This document shows positions 36,371 to 49,600 of a stretch of 64,000 nucleotides of DNA, in pieces (within the stretch, counting starts at the first letter, position 1; every line of letters starts with the position of its first letter). The stretch comes from Ignelater luminosus (taxonomy: Eukaryota > Arthropoda > Insecta > Coleoptera > Elateridae). Under the pieces are notes generated by a model. The model ran no database searches, was not told where the DNA came from, and worked only from the letters and a program-made list of their open reading frames with translations. The translations under genes were made by a program, and so were the position numbers. The stretch is from positions 53,883-117,882 of the forward strand of contig VTPC01003610.1 of the NCBI GenBank assembly GCA_011009095.1. The letters run 5' to 3'.

Positions 36371-38760
36371 GATTAAGACATTAATACTCTTTATGCGACA
36401 ATGGAAAATTTTACTTGTAGATTCGGTAGTTTAAATTTGACTTCCCCAAGACTGTGTGACTGCAATATTGCAACTAATGATTCTGGGCATTTGATATTGG
36501 AAATCAACGAAAGACACGTCTACTGGAGCCCAGAAGTCGAGACCACAAGGTTATCAATTCTTTAAAATAACATTATAACAAACATTCGTTTAATGAAACA
36601 ATTTAAATATTGCGCGTCAATAAAACAAATATCCGAACGAAATTGAAAAACAGGGGCGGATTTAGTGCGAATTTTAAAATAACATTTCAATCCTTGAGCT
36701 AAATTTAACTCCATGAACATAGTTATTGTAGCAATTGCTTACATACCTTCTCTTCTCTGTTCTAGATTCTATTTGGTTATTATATATAGGTGTATAATTC
36801 TTAGAAATGCAATAGCCTCATACGCTAAAATCTACCCCGTGACGTAGTTTAGAATGCTGGAACTCTGTTACTCAATCACGGTCCATCACTATTTAAGATA
36901 TGAAGTTGTGAATTAGTTGTTTACGTGTAACACAGCGGCATTCAGGTTTTTAGATATTTTCTGTTAATGATGGGGATGTACTTTTAGTAGCGTTGAGCCA
37001 TCTTCCGGAGAGGTGCAAAGTAACTGTATTGAAACATTTACTTCTGACACTGCCATTAAGCGATTAGGGAATCATCTTATCAAGAGAAAGTCTTTCTCCT
37101 ACCACTTCTTGAAAAGTGGCCAGTGGGCAACATAGCTTGAGACACAACGGTTTATTTGGTGGTGGGTTTTAATACGGTATCAACGGTCATTGCTCAGGAG
37201 TTAAGTTCAACTGCAGGAGGGAACTATCCTGTGTGTATAATCGGTCAACTTATATCTTATTAGAAGATCCTTCTTGTGGACTATGTTAATGAGCAGCAAC
37301 AGCAATCATGTATTAGTCCCCAAAGGAAGTCGAGCTGTTGTGGTAATAGTTTAATCTTCTTTTCAGCCAGTGAAATAAATATTCGGTGGTGGAACCGGCG
37401 CTCACGGAAGTGACCTTGGTGGTGAATAAATTAGATGGAATGAAGCATTCACAAAACACACCACCCGCAGTCATCCGTCGATGACAGTATAGTATTACTG
37501 TAGACAGTCTGGGCACCCTATACTAGAATGGCGTCTTAGTGGTGGCGTTGATGCCCCAAGCCAAATGTCGGAAATGCAAAGTATGGATCTCAACCATAAG
37601 TATATGGAAACATTTGTCAAAAGACATCCAAGCTGCGCAGCAAACCAGTGTTAGTTAGGATGAGCTGACGTCTTAAACAATGATGTTAAAAGGTGATATT
37701 TAGCTTTTCAGACTACCGTGCATTAATTGATTTACCTCGAATAAAAATCGTTGGATGTTTCAGTAACTCTTTAACACTCCCTTAGTGATTCATCGCAGAA
37801 CCACCCGAACAGGCATGTCACCAACATCTTTACTCGTCCGCACAACAGACACTTACATTCACCTTCGTCGTTGTTATCATTCATTGCTGATTTCTGCCAG
37901 AGCAAAAGCTATTTTCAGCTACTCTTCAGCCGAATGAAGATGGTTGTTGAATAGACATTACGCAATGTTCTTAATTTGATGAGATTGATGTGGTGGCATC
38001 GACTGAGTATTGATATTGCGATAATTGGTAAAGATGGGTGATAATGCTGGAAATGACATGGGAAGGTGTTTGTGGTGGTGCTCTTATAATGATGCAATGA
38101 TATGGTTGGCATGGTAGTGGTGGTGTTGACCGATTACGTACAACAGATGTAGCTGTAGATGGAATTGATGTAGACGCAAAAAAATTATTGTTGGTTTTGC
38201 TAGTTATTAGAGGTAGTTAAATGCAATTTGTTCAAAAAGCATGGAGTAAGCAGGAAAGCTGCAATCAAGTCTGCGCTGCCATTTGCAGGAAACTGACGTG
38301 TCGTGCTGGTCAAAAACTCCTAAACCTCAAATAGATGCTTGAATTTAGAGATAAGTAAGAAAATCAAATTTGAATTTATTTTGTTTAATTCTTTTTCTGT
38401 GCAAACCTAGGAGAAAAGAAAAACACTAAGCTTTGAATATCTATTAGTTTGCTAATCCACCTCTTATGCCAAAAAAGACCTTCGATATCATGTATGTTCG
38501 ACAGCTTTATAAAAATATTGAAGTAATCGCCTGTAACATAATGACAAGCTTTTTATATTACTAGTACATACAAAGAGCGGGGTTGTGTAGGTCTTCGTGG
38601 AAAAAGATAATAACGTTGTGTTAATTTAAGTAATTTGAATATGTCATTCTTAAAGATAATCCAATGGAACTTTTATCGTGATGTTAATCAGAAACTTTTA
38701 TGTATACTAATGTGAATTTTTGTGTTTGGTTTTACCTGACATACATTGTACTTTACACTT
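36371..38760. other. Long spacer before exon H
   Basis: No gene recognised. Rich in GGTGGT/GTGGTG words between 37340 and 38130, with no regular tandem array. Confidence 0.4.
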
Positions 38761-38912
38761 TCAGCATTAATAATGATACTAATGTGGTAAATAGTGGATA
38801 TTATTTATTCTCATGTACGTATGTATAATAATTACACTCTTTTGGAAAGAAGACATACCTAACTTTTGATGTACAGCGTGAAAAAGCACAGAAGCTTTAA
38901 TACTTCGATACC

Positions 38913-39929
38913 ATGGCTCGCATAAAAATCAGGAAAAAAGTAAATATTCAACCAAACTGTTTTTCTTGTGCAGTTGGAAGTATGGCACGTCTTATGAATA
39001 TTTTTGGGCTGTGTTTTGATTTAAAATGTTGCCATACTAACACTAAAATCTTTGAAATTTCCCATGGCAAGTCCTACATATATATTGGATCAGCAATAGC
39101 TTCATTTTTGCTAATAACTTGTATTTATAATACTTATACTGTTATTTACGGTAACTGTGATTTACTAATGGTTTGTTTGTTGTTGGAAAACATTATCTAT
39201 AGCATTAGATCAGCGTTTGTTATAATTAATAGTTTAATTGTAAGGGACAGTAACAGACTATGTTATGAAGGATCCGAAGTCTACATGAGGCATTGGAAGG
39301 CTACTACAGCTAGAAATGTTTTTAACAAAAAAGAGATTTATAGACTTCATCGAATTTCCATTAAGACTATTGCGACGCTTCTATCGCTCATAACTATTTA
39401 CGGAATGTATACAATTCTTACAGATTTCAAACTGGAATTATGGAAAATCATTAACAAAATAGCCGCAGTGGTGTGTTTTCTGATGGATTTTATGTTACTG
39501 TTGGGATACCTCATTACCACAACTATGTCTAGAATAGTATTTGGTAGCTATCAAAACTATTTAAAAACACAAATGTTAGAAAAACTAACTTTTGATAAGC
39601 AGGAACTTCCTTATAATAAGACAGTTTTGACAATACACAAGCTTTCACTGTACACTTCATTAATATTGTCCAGAAGAGGACATTCTGGCATAATACTTAA
39701 TTATCGATATTGGAATAAAGTTTGTGGTCTTGTGTCTATTGTAATGATAGTTACCAACGTTATTATAGCAATTGTAAGCGGTTTTATTGGCGCCATAACA
39801 ATACAAGCTTTTGCAAATGGAAGACCATTTTCCATTCCGTCAGAATATTATAGTTTGATATTCCAATTGTGTGTTTCTGGAGTATTAGCAGTGTACTGCG
39901 TTTATGACATCCAAAATATACAATGTGTG
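38913..39929 (+). CDS. Gr alternative first exon H
   Basis: Encodes 339 residues from ATG 38913 (MARIKIRKKVNIQPNC). The motif is CFSC...KCCHT. HWKATTARN replaces the usual WKAHT, and a slightly longer cytoplasmic loop (KQELPYNKTVLTIHK) precedes RRGHSG. NGRPFSIPSEYYSL is the last loop. Ends IQCV at donor GTAAGT (39930), phase 0. Intact. Confidence 0.85.
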
Positions 39930-41330
39930 GTAAGTTTTTTTTAAAGATAAATATACTTAGAATCAGCTATAGTATAGTGGAACTTATTTATGCAAAATCA
40001 CTCAATGGAATTATTCATATTGCAAAACATTCCTATTACTTTATTTTTTAGAAACTTTTTTGGAGTTCCTTCGTTTGTTGCTCTTCAAAGATACCTTGAC
40101 TCCTTCTAATAAAGATCTGGCAAAGACTCCTAATAGTAGATTGATCACTTAGAAAGCAACCTTGTCTTTACCACCCTACCACCAAATAATCCAGACTAAG
40201 GAGGAAAGCAATCACCCTGTTTTTCTGCGCCGCTATCTTCTTTGGAAATTGCGCATTTCCTTGGAAGAGTGTAGAACGGTATGCTTACGTATACTCAAGA
40301 AAGGCAATTGTTCTGATATAAACAATTGGTTTTGCCAAAACGCCTATCATCTAATTTACTGTAAACCATCTCCATGAAAGTTTCACAAAACTTGATGAAT
40401 GCCTTGCAAGTAGGAAATTGATAAAACTATATAACATTTGAGGCACTGACTTCGTTCTGCATTTTTGATTGATATGCGCCTCCAGTGTTTTAACATCAAG
40501 GTGTATTTTGGACTCCTGCTTGGTTTGCCCACTACCATTTCTCGCTGCAGTGTTTTCTCCCCCAGAATTTACATGTAGAAGAAAGTAAAGCAAGGAAACT
40601 TAATTTCTCCAATGCTTTTTAACTCTGTACTAGGTAAGCTTTTAGACTCCTTGGCAATAGTGATACGTGTTATCAGAATACAGTAACAACGATAGATGGG
40701 AATGCAATATACAGGGTGTTTAAAAAGTAATATGTCCACGCTGATAACAAAGTAGGTTGATTGAGCTCAACTTGCAAGAACCAAAATTGCTTTTTTAAAA
40801 ATATAAAGGCATCTAGCTTCTTAAGCAAGCAATCTTGCTTCAATTGATTTATTCTGACAAAGAAATTTAGCTCGCGCAGCTATAGTGTTGTGTTTGCTCA
40901 CTAGCTCGAATGTCGGAGAAGGAATGGTTCTAATATTTTGAGGGGAGAGATAAATAATCTAGGCCAGGCTCGACAATAGCTTGAAGACTACAAATAGCTC
41001 AAACAGCACAGATCTAAGAGCAGCAATACTAGTACCGTAGATCCCGAGTTCTTGTCATAATTTTTTAGCCTTAACCAAGAAGAAAATACATGTAAAAATA
41101 TGTCTCTGAAGATCTTGAGGAAATTGTCGTAGTGAGGTTTGTTCGATTTCCCAAAAAACGTGTTGTAATTAGATGTAATATACGTACTACCTAACGGTAA
41201 CGGTCTTTTGTGTTTCAAAAGGTACCGACCTTAGATGTCTACTGCAAGAATACCAGCAATATTTTCATTTCGAGCTTTCATTTTGGTTTAACATAGGTGT
41301 TTCTGGATTAGTCTGAACTGAGAAATGACT
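39930..41330. other. Spacer after exon H
   Basis: No Gr 3' exon recognised. Contains the recurrent word ACAGGGTGTTTAAAA at 40711. The 40990-41330 part may be the decayed C-terminal side of the transposase relic next to it. Confidence 0.35.
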
Positions 41331-41339
41331 AGCGATCTT

Positions 41340-41959
41340 CAGAGAGTAAAGTGCTCTTGCTATGCAACAAGCTTGTTGCATGGCACCTGGAGGTCTCATT
41401 TTCAATATTGTATCAGAGGCTTTAGTATTATAACAAAGTATCTGTACTTTATCTTCGAGATTTCAATTGGTGCTCGCATTCCTAATAGCTTGTGCCCCTG
41501 CTCTTTGTTGCTAGAACCATCCAATTTTGGCACAGCAATAAGTTGTTTTTTATTTCCAAATAAAATTACTGTAGGAAGACGTTTTTCTTTAAAATTTCAA
41601 ACATCCAAAGCTGGTAACAATTCCTTTCGGCTTTCTGTCCGGATTCGTTGGATGGGTGATTTGTTAACCGGAAGATCTTCATCATTATGTCCAAATTCCT
41701 CGATTGTAGTTTGAAGAATAAAAACAAAGTCTCTTATATCTAACTGACACCTATCTAGAGCTGCTACTAATTTCGGAGTAACAAAACCTTTGGTAACTCG
41801 TTTCGCAGGAGTCTTAGATTGTGTGCTCTCTGTTAAAATTGGCAACTGCTCTTGTGAATTTTCAATATTATCAGCTGAACTGAAAGATGATTCGCCAAGG
41901 GAGTTTGTAGTATCATATGCTGCCGAAGAAGTTTCTTCTTTTATAGACGTTTGTCTCAT
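41340..41959 (-). pseudogene. Transposase-like relic (family not named)
   Basis: The minus-strand frame 41959-41597 contains TPKLVAALDRCQLDIRDFVF and IQRIRTESRKE. Further on, in other frames, are segments reading ILFGNKKQLIAVPK and EDKVQILCYNTKAS. Together these resemble a common arthropod transposon protein with an RNase-H-like core where the last motif is normally C-F-D-T-T-A-S-N-T. Here the Asp is Asn. Frameshifts separate the pieces. I recognise the pattern from many arthropod genomes but cannot place the superfamily with confidence. Confidence 0.5.
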
Positions 41960-42530
41960 GTGCTACTCTTGTTTAACGAGATCTTGTCTTCTTCCATTTT
42001 CATTAACTGAATGCATCGGCGAATTGCTTGAAAATTTTTCTTTACGGTGCTCGTGTTTTCTTTGCATTTTATTGTAGGTCTCCCATTACATATTACATAA
42101 GTTGTTAGACATGAACAAAAGCCGAACAAATTAAGTTATTAAATAGTATAAGTACTGAAATTATGGTGTTGTTACAAGATTCTTATATTTTGAGTTTTCT
42201 AGTAGGCTGTTAATCAAAATAAATCCAAGAAACTCAGACTACGCAGATTTATAGTGAAAGGTTACGCTTTATGAATGATTGAAGGAAATAATAAATGTCA
42301 ATTTAGAATTATAAATGGGTATCAAAATTCAAAATTGTCCAGACGACCAAAAAAAACCCTTTAGTAATGGAATTATTGTAAGTAACATAGAATTTCATAA
42401 TGAATGTTTTACAAGTCGTTGTGACTTTACCAATCTAATTTTAGATTTTACTTAAATTAATCATAACTCATAAGGATTTGCCTTGTAATTTAGTAGGAGG
42501 GATTTTTAATATTTATTGTTAGGCGACATA
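41960..42530. other. Spacer before exon I
   Basis: Nothing recognised. Confidence 0.35.
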
Positions 42531-42540
42531 CATTAGTTTT

Positions 42541-42592
42541 TATTTTACATATTAAACATTAACGAGGTTGACTAATGGAATGCTAAATTATT
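42541..42592 (+). promoter_or_regulatory. Conserved block upstream of exon I
   Basis: Located 82-133 bp before the ATG. Shares TTTTACA, ATTAAACA, TAAC and CTAATGGAA in order with the block before exon D. Weaker forms occur before B, C, E, F and H. Possible promoter element. Confidence 0.35.
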
Positions 42593-42673
42593 ATCATTTA
42601 TTATCATATTTTCTTTATTGGACAAAGTAACATCATATTGAAAAGTAAAGCAGTTTTAACGTAATTAGAAATT

Positions 42674-43675
42674 ATGGCTTTTATAAAATTTATGGAAGCC
42701 ATCAATGTTGTACCAAACTGTTTCTCTTGTGGAGTCGGTACTATAACGCATCTTATGAATATTTTTGGACTGTGCTTTCACATTAAATGTTGCCACACTG
42801 ATACTAAAATTTACGAAATTGCTAGTGGAAAGCTTTACATTTTTGTTGGAGCTGTAATATCTGCTTTTCTATTAATTACGTGTGTTTTTCATATTTATGA
42901 AGTTGTAAATGGTGAACGTGACGTATTGACGGTTTGTTTGCTACTGGAAAATATAATTTATACCTTTAAATCAGCATTTATTATAATCAATAGTTTAAGT
43001 CTTACGAAGATTAATAAAACTTGTTATGAAGGACCAGAAGCTTATATGAAAGATTGGAAAGCTCAAACAACTCTGAATATTTTTGAAAAAGAAGATATAC
43101 GTAGGCTTCATAAACTTTCCGTCATATCCATTGGAACACTTTTGTTGCTGTTAAGTACGTACGGACTATACACAATCGCTACCGATTTCAGTTGGGATAT
43201 ATGGAAGATGATTAACAAAATAGCTTCATTCATATGTTTTTTGATGGATTTCATGTTGCTTTTGGGATTTAGACTTGCAACCACCATGTTTAGAATAGTA
43301 TTCGTAAATCATCAAAACTATCTAAAAAAGCAAATGTCAAAAAAGCTAATTTTTGATTCCCAAGAATCTTTTCTTATTAAAAGGAAACTTTCATTGAATA
43401 CATTTTTGATGGTGTCGAGAAGACTGCATTCTACTGTTGTATTTAATTATAGATACTGGAATAAATTTTGCAGTTATCTTTCTGTAGTTATGATAATTAG
43501 TAATGTTATTATAGCAATTGTAAGCGGGTTTATTGCTGCGATAGCAATAGAAGCTGTTGTAAATGGAAGACCACTTCCCATTCCATCGGAATTTTATGGA
43601 TTGATATTTCAGTTGTGCGTTTCTGCTGTATTATCGGTGTACGTTGTATACGATACTCAAAATATAGAATGCGTG
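42674..43675 (+). CDS. Gr alternative first exon I
   Basis: Encodes 334 residues from ATG 42674 (MAFIKFMEAINVVPNC). The motif is CFSC...KCCHT. The central segment is YEGPEAYMKDWKAQTTLNIFEKEDIRRLHK, RRLHSTVVFNYRYWNKF precedes the fifth membrane stretch, and NGRPLPIPSEFYGL is the last loop. Ends IECV at donor GTAAGT (43676), phase 0. Intact and close to exons F and G. Confidence 0.85.
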
Positions 43676-44011
43676 GTAAGTTAATATTTAATCTTCATGA
43701 AAAATTCAAAACGTGATTCAAAAAAGCTTAGTTTAAGTGTATCTCATTTTGCCAAGAAAATAAAAAACTTTGTTTCAAAACAATTAATTTTAATCAACGA
43801 ATCGTCGTTGGAAAACTGGGCTAGTACGATACAGACCCCATTATGATAGCTCCAATAATACCAGAGATATCCCATAAATACTTTGGGCATGAGACACACT
43901 GTATAAAAACGTATTTTTTAAAATTCTTTATTTTGATATAATCACATTGATTAAATGTGTTGTTAACGGGAAATTTTTCATTTTGAAGAATCAGTCTTGT
44001 TGAGTAATCCT

Positions 44012-46935
44012 GAATTGTGAACGTGACTTATTGAAGCTTTGCTTACTATTTGAAAATATGCCTTAGATCGGCGTTGATTATAATCAGTGCTTTACATATA
44101 ATAAAAATGAATCAATTTTTTTATGAAGAACCAGAAAGGATAATGAGATATTGGAAAGCTCATACAATTCCCGATATATTCAAAGAAAAGTATATCTATA
44201 AACTTCGTAAACGTTCCGGTATGACTATCACAACGTTTCTATTGGTATTAATACATATGGGGTCTACTCTATTCCTATTAACTTTAAATTGGAGTTGTAG
44301 AAGATTTGTTACGGACAAAATTGGGATTAGTGTTCCATCAGGAGCGCAAATATATATAAAATCTGTACGCCACCTGTAATGCTAGTCTTTATACAGTCGT
44401 GGGTGAGGAAGGCTTAGAGCAGGCGGTAGACGGTAATAATAATGCGAGAATCTTAGGGGTTTCAAGATCGAGAAGGCGCCAGCCGCAGTAGAAAGTCGGT
44501 GACCTAATTACAAATGGAAAACCCTACAGTTGATCTTCGTATCTAAGTCAGTAGGCAAGATGTTTCGAGCAATTCACAAATAAACGAAATAGAGATTGTA
44601 CTGCACTCTCTTTAGATACTTATTTTCCCAGTGAGGAATTAACCTAATAATAAGTCCGTAAGTGAAGGTCAACATCACCTGGTTCCGGAACAGCTGATTC
44701 CTGAAATATTCTATAAGTATGCTTATAACACAATAAAGCCAAAAGATAAATTACCAACATCTATTAGCATTCTATTGAATAAATACAGGAAACAGGTTAC
44801 AGCCTTCCTAGTTATACTGTTTGAAAAACTTGTACACAAACACATATAAATGCAAGATATACAAGTCATACATAAAAAACACGTACACACAAAATAAATC
44901 TGGCCGCATTTAGTGTATTAATATTTATAAATTAACAATCTAGCGCACTGCATAAAACGCTGGTAACGCGAAGACAATACATAGATTTAGACAGTTGAAC
45001 ATGAATGATATAATATGAAAAATATAAACAGTAGCGATACTCTAACTGGGTTCGTCACCTGCAGGTGTTTTAAATTTAACTTTGGAAAGGGTAAAATTAT
45101 TTACCGTATAACTGGAACTAATCCAATAGAAAACCAATTTGTTGGCACAAAAATCACTTTACTCACGGCACTGGTTCACATAAAGTTTAACTAATAGTTA
45201 ATACATTAATGCGTATGAATGGACGACTTCCATATACGTTTGTAATTTAAAGAGATATTTGAATTGTCTCTAAATATCTATCAAGGGCGAGGCAGTACAA
45301 ATCTCGTATAAATTCGATAAAATGTTCAGGTATAACGAGAAAGACATTACGATAGTTTACTGAGAGTTCGATGTGAATTCGTTTGGTAGGTTCACCGAGC
45401 TGGCGAGGTTTTTGAAAGATGCGTTACGATAGCGACACGTCTGGTACATTCCAGGGATTGTCGATAGAGTATTTAGCGATGACAAAAATCATTCGCGAGG
45501 TTTTCACTCAGGAAAACTATCACTTTAATAGAAATTAGTCAACCACTTGAACTACTTCTCGATAATTCGTGAAATCATTCTAAGTCCAAACTTCACATCT
45601 AAAAAACACGAGGGATGTGTGTTTCTTCGTTGATAACTTTTGTTGAACTCTCTCGAGTTCTTTTGCGGAATGCCTAATTTACAACCTCCCAAAAGGGTGA
45701 GTCTAACAAATTATTGGATAGTTGGCATACATGACGACATGACAACTAATAAAATAATACGAGAAGGAAGTGATTTAACTAGAAATTCGAAGGTTGCACT
45801 CTGCAATTATAGTAATATAAATTTTGTCCGGGCCAGACAAAGTTACGGTTTCATGGTTTAAAGCAGCATAAAACTAAAAGATAAGAATGCAAAGCTTTTT
45901 GAAATGCAAAAATCTGAAAAATTCAAATTCAGAGGTAGCCCTAATGTATCTTGTAACTGCTACAGCCAGATCCAATTAAATTTAACCCTGCTAAGAGATG
46001 AAAGAAAAGATAATTAACTTACCCCTTTTTTAAAAAAAGGGTTTTCAAACAACAACGAGAAAACCTTCCTCGCAATTCGTAGGTGAAGATCACCACACAC
46101 TTTCACGTGTCGAATCTTTCTGTCCTGCCTGCGTGTTGCATTCCCCCAGAACTTGGAAGCGTATATAAATTGTCAAAGGAACTTTAGTAAATACCGGGTG
46201 TCTCACACGGAAGAAAGATGATATACCGTACAATTAATCATGTGGCGGGCTAATAACCACAAAAAGACCGTTACAATTTCTAGTTTAGGACTGAGAAAAT
46301 ATTTTTATAAAAGAATTTTAAAAGAAAATAATGTTCCCAAGCCATAATTTTAAAAATGTCTAGGGATATTAAACCAAGGGACTTTTATGCTACAGAAAGA
46401 CGATAAAATTAATTTCTAAACAGAATAACGTATTGACAATAATAAAAGGCTAAAAATAATAAAAAGATATTTTGTTATCTACAGAAGTTAATAACACGTT
46501 AACGGAAGATTTAATTATTTTTAAATTTTCCTAACAGATTGTTAACAAAATTGATGGATTTTTATGATTTTCCATGAATTTTATGTTAGTGCTGGAAAAT
46601 CTCACTACGACATCTTTAAACTACCAAAGAAACTAAATTTTGATGCCCGAGACTAATCAATATCTAAAACTTTTTTGATACAGAAAAACTTTTCTCTGCA
46701 TACTTTCTAATTATGTGGAGAGGGTTACATATTTAGCTTTCATATTATATTTTTGTGATTTTCTTTCTATTGTCATGTACTTAGCTATGGTATTATATCT
46801 ATTTACCATAGAGGCTTTTACAAATAGAAAACCATTTCTCGTTCTAGCAGAATTTTATGGATTGATGTTTCAGTTGTATGTTGCTACAGTGTTGTTGGTG
46901 TATTCAACGACATACACTACATAGAGCGCATGCCA
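44012..46935 (+). pseudogene. Gr pseudo-exon J, in two pieces
   Basis: The 5' piece (44012-44325) reads YWKAHTIPDIF and LRKRSGMTITT, similar to the middle of exon I. The N-terminal quarter, including the Cys motif, is absent. The 3' piece (46536-46935) carries the decayed second half, including NRKPFLVLAEFYGL and the last hydrophobic stretch, with several stops and frameshifts. The donor position, GTAAGT in its neighbours, reads CCAAGT at about 46933-46938. About 2.2 kb of unrelated DNA separates the pieces. It is dead. Confidence 0.8.
44326..46535. mobile_element. Unidentified insertion splitting pseudo-exon J
   Basis: The flanks of this block repeat each other imperfectly for about 22 bases (44302-44325 and 46536-46558; core ACAAAATTG), as expected for a target-site duplication of a LINE-type insertion or for misaligned homology. 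Inside there is a candidate LTR-like or inverted end, TGTAAT at 44375 and GACCGTTACA ending at 46275. No gag, pol or transposase is readable. Several TATAAA/poly-A-like words are present. Confidence 0.4.
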
Positions 46936-49600
46936 AGTTAATTATGTATTAGTTTATTAAATTTTGATCTAACCATGTGTAACACCCACACTTATGCCTT
47001 ACTTACACCTATGGTAACCAATAATGAGCAATCCAGGTATAATCGAAACAACTTCTTCAACCTACCAAAGAAAGAGAAATCGTTATGTGATGCTTGAGCG
47101 TTTCTTGTTTGTTCTCGATATTATTCAAGTGGTTATTGGAAGGCCGTGCATTTTTTTTGTTGGGAGATTTTGGCCATCAAGTTAAGCAGGTACTCAGTAA
47201 ACTAACTTATCCGATGTAGGCAAAACTTCTCGAATCTCATGACTCCAAACGTTCTAAATTAGGTATCTTTAGAATCGTACACATGAGAAGATTGCTTGTA
47301 GCCTATTTTGTGGATTCAAACGTTTCTTAGGTTAGTAGAGATTTGTCCAAGCAAACTATAGCATTTTTCAAGAGAAAACGATTTTGGAATTGCCATACAT
47401 TGAGCTATTCAAAACATGATTGCTGGAAAAAGCCAACAAAGCTAAAGTCAAGAAAGTAAAAGCTCAAGATATGTACATTTTTAAATATTATTCCTCACGT
47501 TTAGTCAGTTTAGAAAAACGAAAAAGTCCAAGAGGCTGGAAAAAGCACTGATATCTCTCAAATGAAGATGAAATAAACTGTACCAAGTCCATTGCAATTG
47601 ACAAAAATAGAAAATAGAATAGGTGAGGACAGGAATACATCGAGATTACGAGAAAGATGCTAGGGAATCTCTTGGTGTTTGCTCGTGCAGTATCTCAATC
47701 TTTTCTTAGAAGCGGTAGCCCTGCTATTATCTCAGTGGAGATGTCGAAAACATCAGAATAGTGAATTTATTTCCTTTTTTGGAAGACGGTCTCCTAGAAA
47801 TTATAAAAACAATTTTTTGCTACATAATATGCAATTTGGACATTTGTAGATTTTCACAGTTAACTTTCCAATCAGTCTCCATCGCTATCCAATAGCAGTT
47901 TTATTGTCCGACGACATTTCTATTTGTTTGCTTTCTCTTGTTTTCTTTTGTTTCCTCTTTTTTTTGTTTCTTTCTGTACATGGTAAAAGAGTTTTCACAG
48001 TTTTTATATAGCAGATTTCACTTTGGTCTTCTAGAGCTAAGGTAGAGGCGAGATCGTTGATGGAGCAAAACCTTGATTTTGGCAAACGAAGGGTAATATT
48101 CCGTTGATTGAAATCAGTCATGAATGCCTTCCTTGAGATCACAAATATGTTGTATGCAATTGCTTATCCAAGGCTGTTTTTTTTAAATCATTCAATGCAA
48201 CTGATATTGCTACTTTAAGTGGTCTACATCAAACGGCTGCAGCCAATCGCTTCACGAAAATGGCAACGAAAGAAAAATCATATCATTTTCTTTGGTTAAA
48301 AAGTTTTTTTTTTGGTTATATGACTGTAATGATTGCGGATAAGTAGAAACAATAAATTTTGAATTTCTAATATGTTAAAAGTGACTCAGAGCTTGTAGAA
48401 AAATCTCAATTCTCAGCAAAAAGAGCCTGAATCATATTTCAAGATGTTGACACGCAGATGAGGTCTATCCTACTTGCTTTTATTCAGACTTATATGTTAT
48501 AATGTATTAATACAGGTCCCATCAAGATTGTTAAAAATGCACTTTGGAGTCAACTTGTGTTTGCTCAGTTGAGGTTTTTCTAAAAAACCTAATTGAACGA
48601 ATTCTATCACCCAATCGTCTCCTGCCTTTTTATTCTTATTCCAAAAACGGAGGCATTTAATAACCAAACTCTGACGCCTTTGTTAATGTCTCATCGTCAC
48701 TTGATGATACTTCAGAGTGTTCCCCACTAATCATCTACATCTTGGACATTTTCACTCTGTTATATAGAAGAGCAGTTGTTAGTTTGTACAGTGAGGATGT
48801 TGATCGAAATAATAAGTTTTCCTCGAAAAAGTGTTTCAGTGTCTTTTTAACATCTTCTTTGAGAATGAGGACTCTCTTGGTCTTTTTTTATAGTTTCTAA
48901 GCATTCGGAAAAAATATGATATGCTGAAATTATGAAATGAGTTACCTGTCTAGACTAGTCCCACCAAACATCTTAAATATAAACATAACCCCATCCGATC
49001 ATTACAATGATACGATAAATTTTGTACTAAAAATGGGCCGTCTCATTTGTTGCACTGTACAGTACTATCTAAATACTTAATTGTCACGAAGGGTAATTGA
49101 TATTTTTAAAAATCATAAATGCTCGTCTTGACTCTGTCTGCTATTTGGAACTTCTAAAGAATTGATAATGTAACCCTTGATTCTTCTGAGTTTTCCCATC
49201 AAGATGGTGCACATTCCATAATGGAAAACAGATAATTGAGTAGTTGAACCATTACTTCACAGCGACGGATTGACCGTTGAAATCCTTTTGCATAGCCACC
49301 GAGATCTTCTGGACCTTTTAAAAAAGATGTATACCAAGTGAATATAACTACACGGAAACAACTTTTTAGTGCAGTAAACATCTAGGACGACCTTTTTTCT
49401 AGTACTCATTAAAGACTAAAGAAAAAGTTTTCCTCAAAACTCAACATTAATAAATGTTGGATGTATTTGTAATTCATTAGAATCGCATTTATCCTTACGA
49501 TATGTTTAACAATCATTATTATATCGATTACTAGTTACTCGTTAATAGCTGAAACAAGAGGTACTTTACGATTTTATCAAGCTTCAGTTGCTTATAAAAC
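46936..49600. other. Spacer before exon K
   Basis: No gene recognised. The minus-strand frame at 47885-48142 ends in a Lys-rich run and has no recognised domain. Confidence 0.4.

Noticed and set aside
47885-48142. Lys-rich minus-strand 85-codon frame
   Set aside because: No domain, no conserved neighbour and no support beyond openness.
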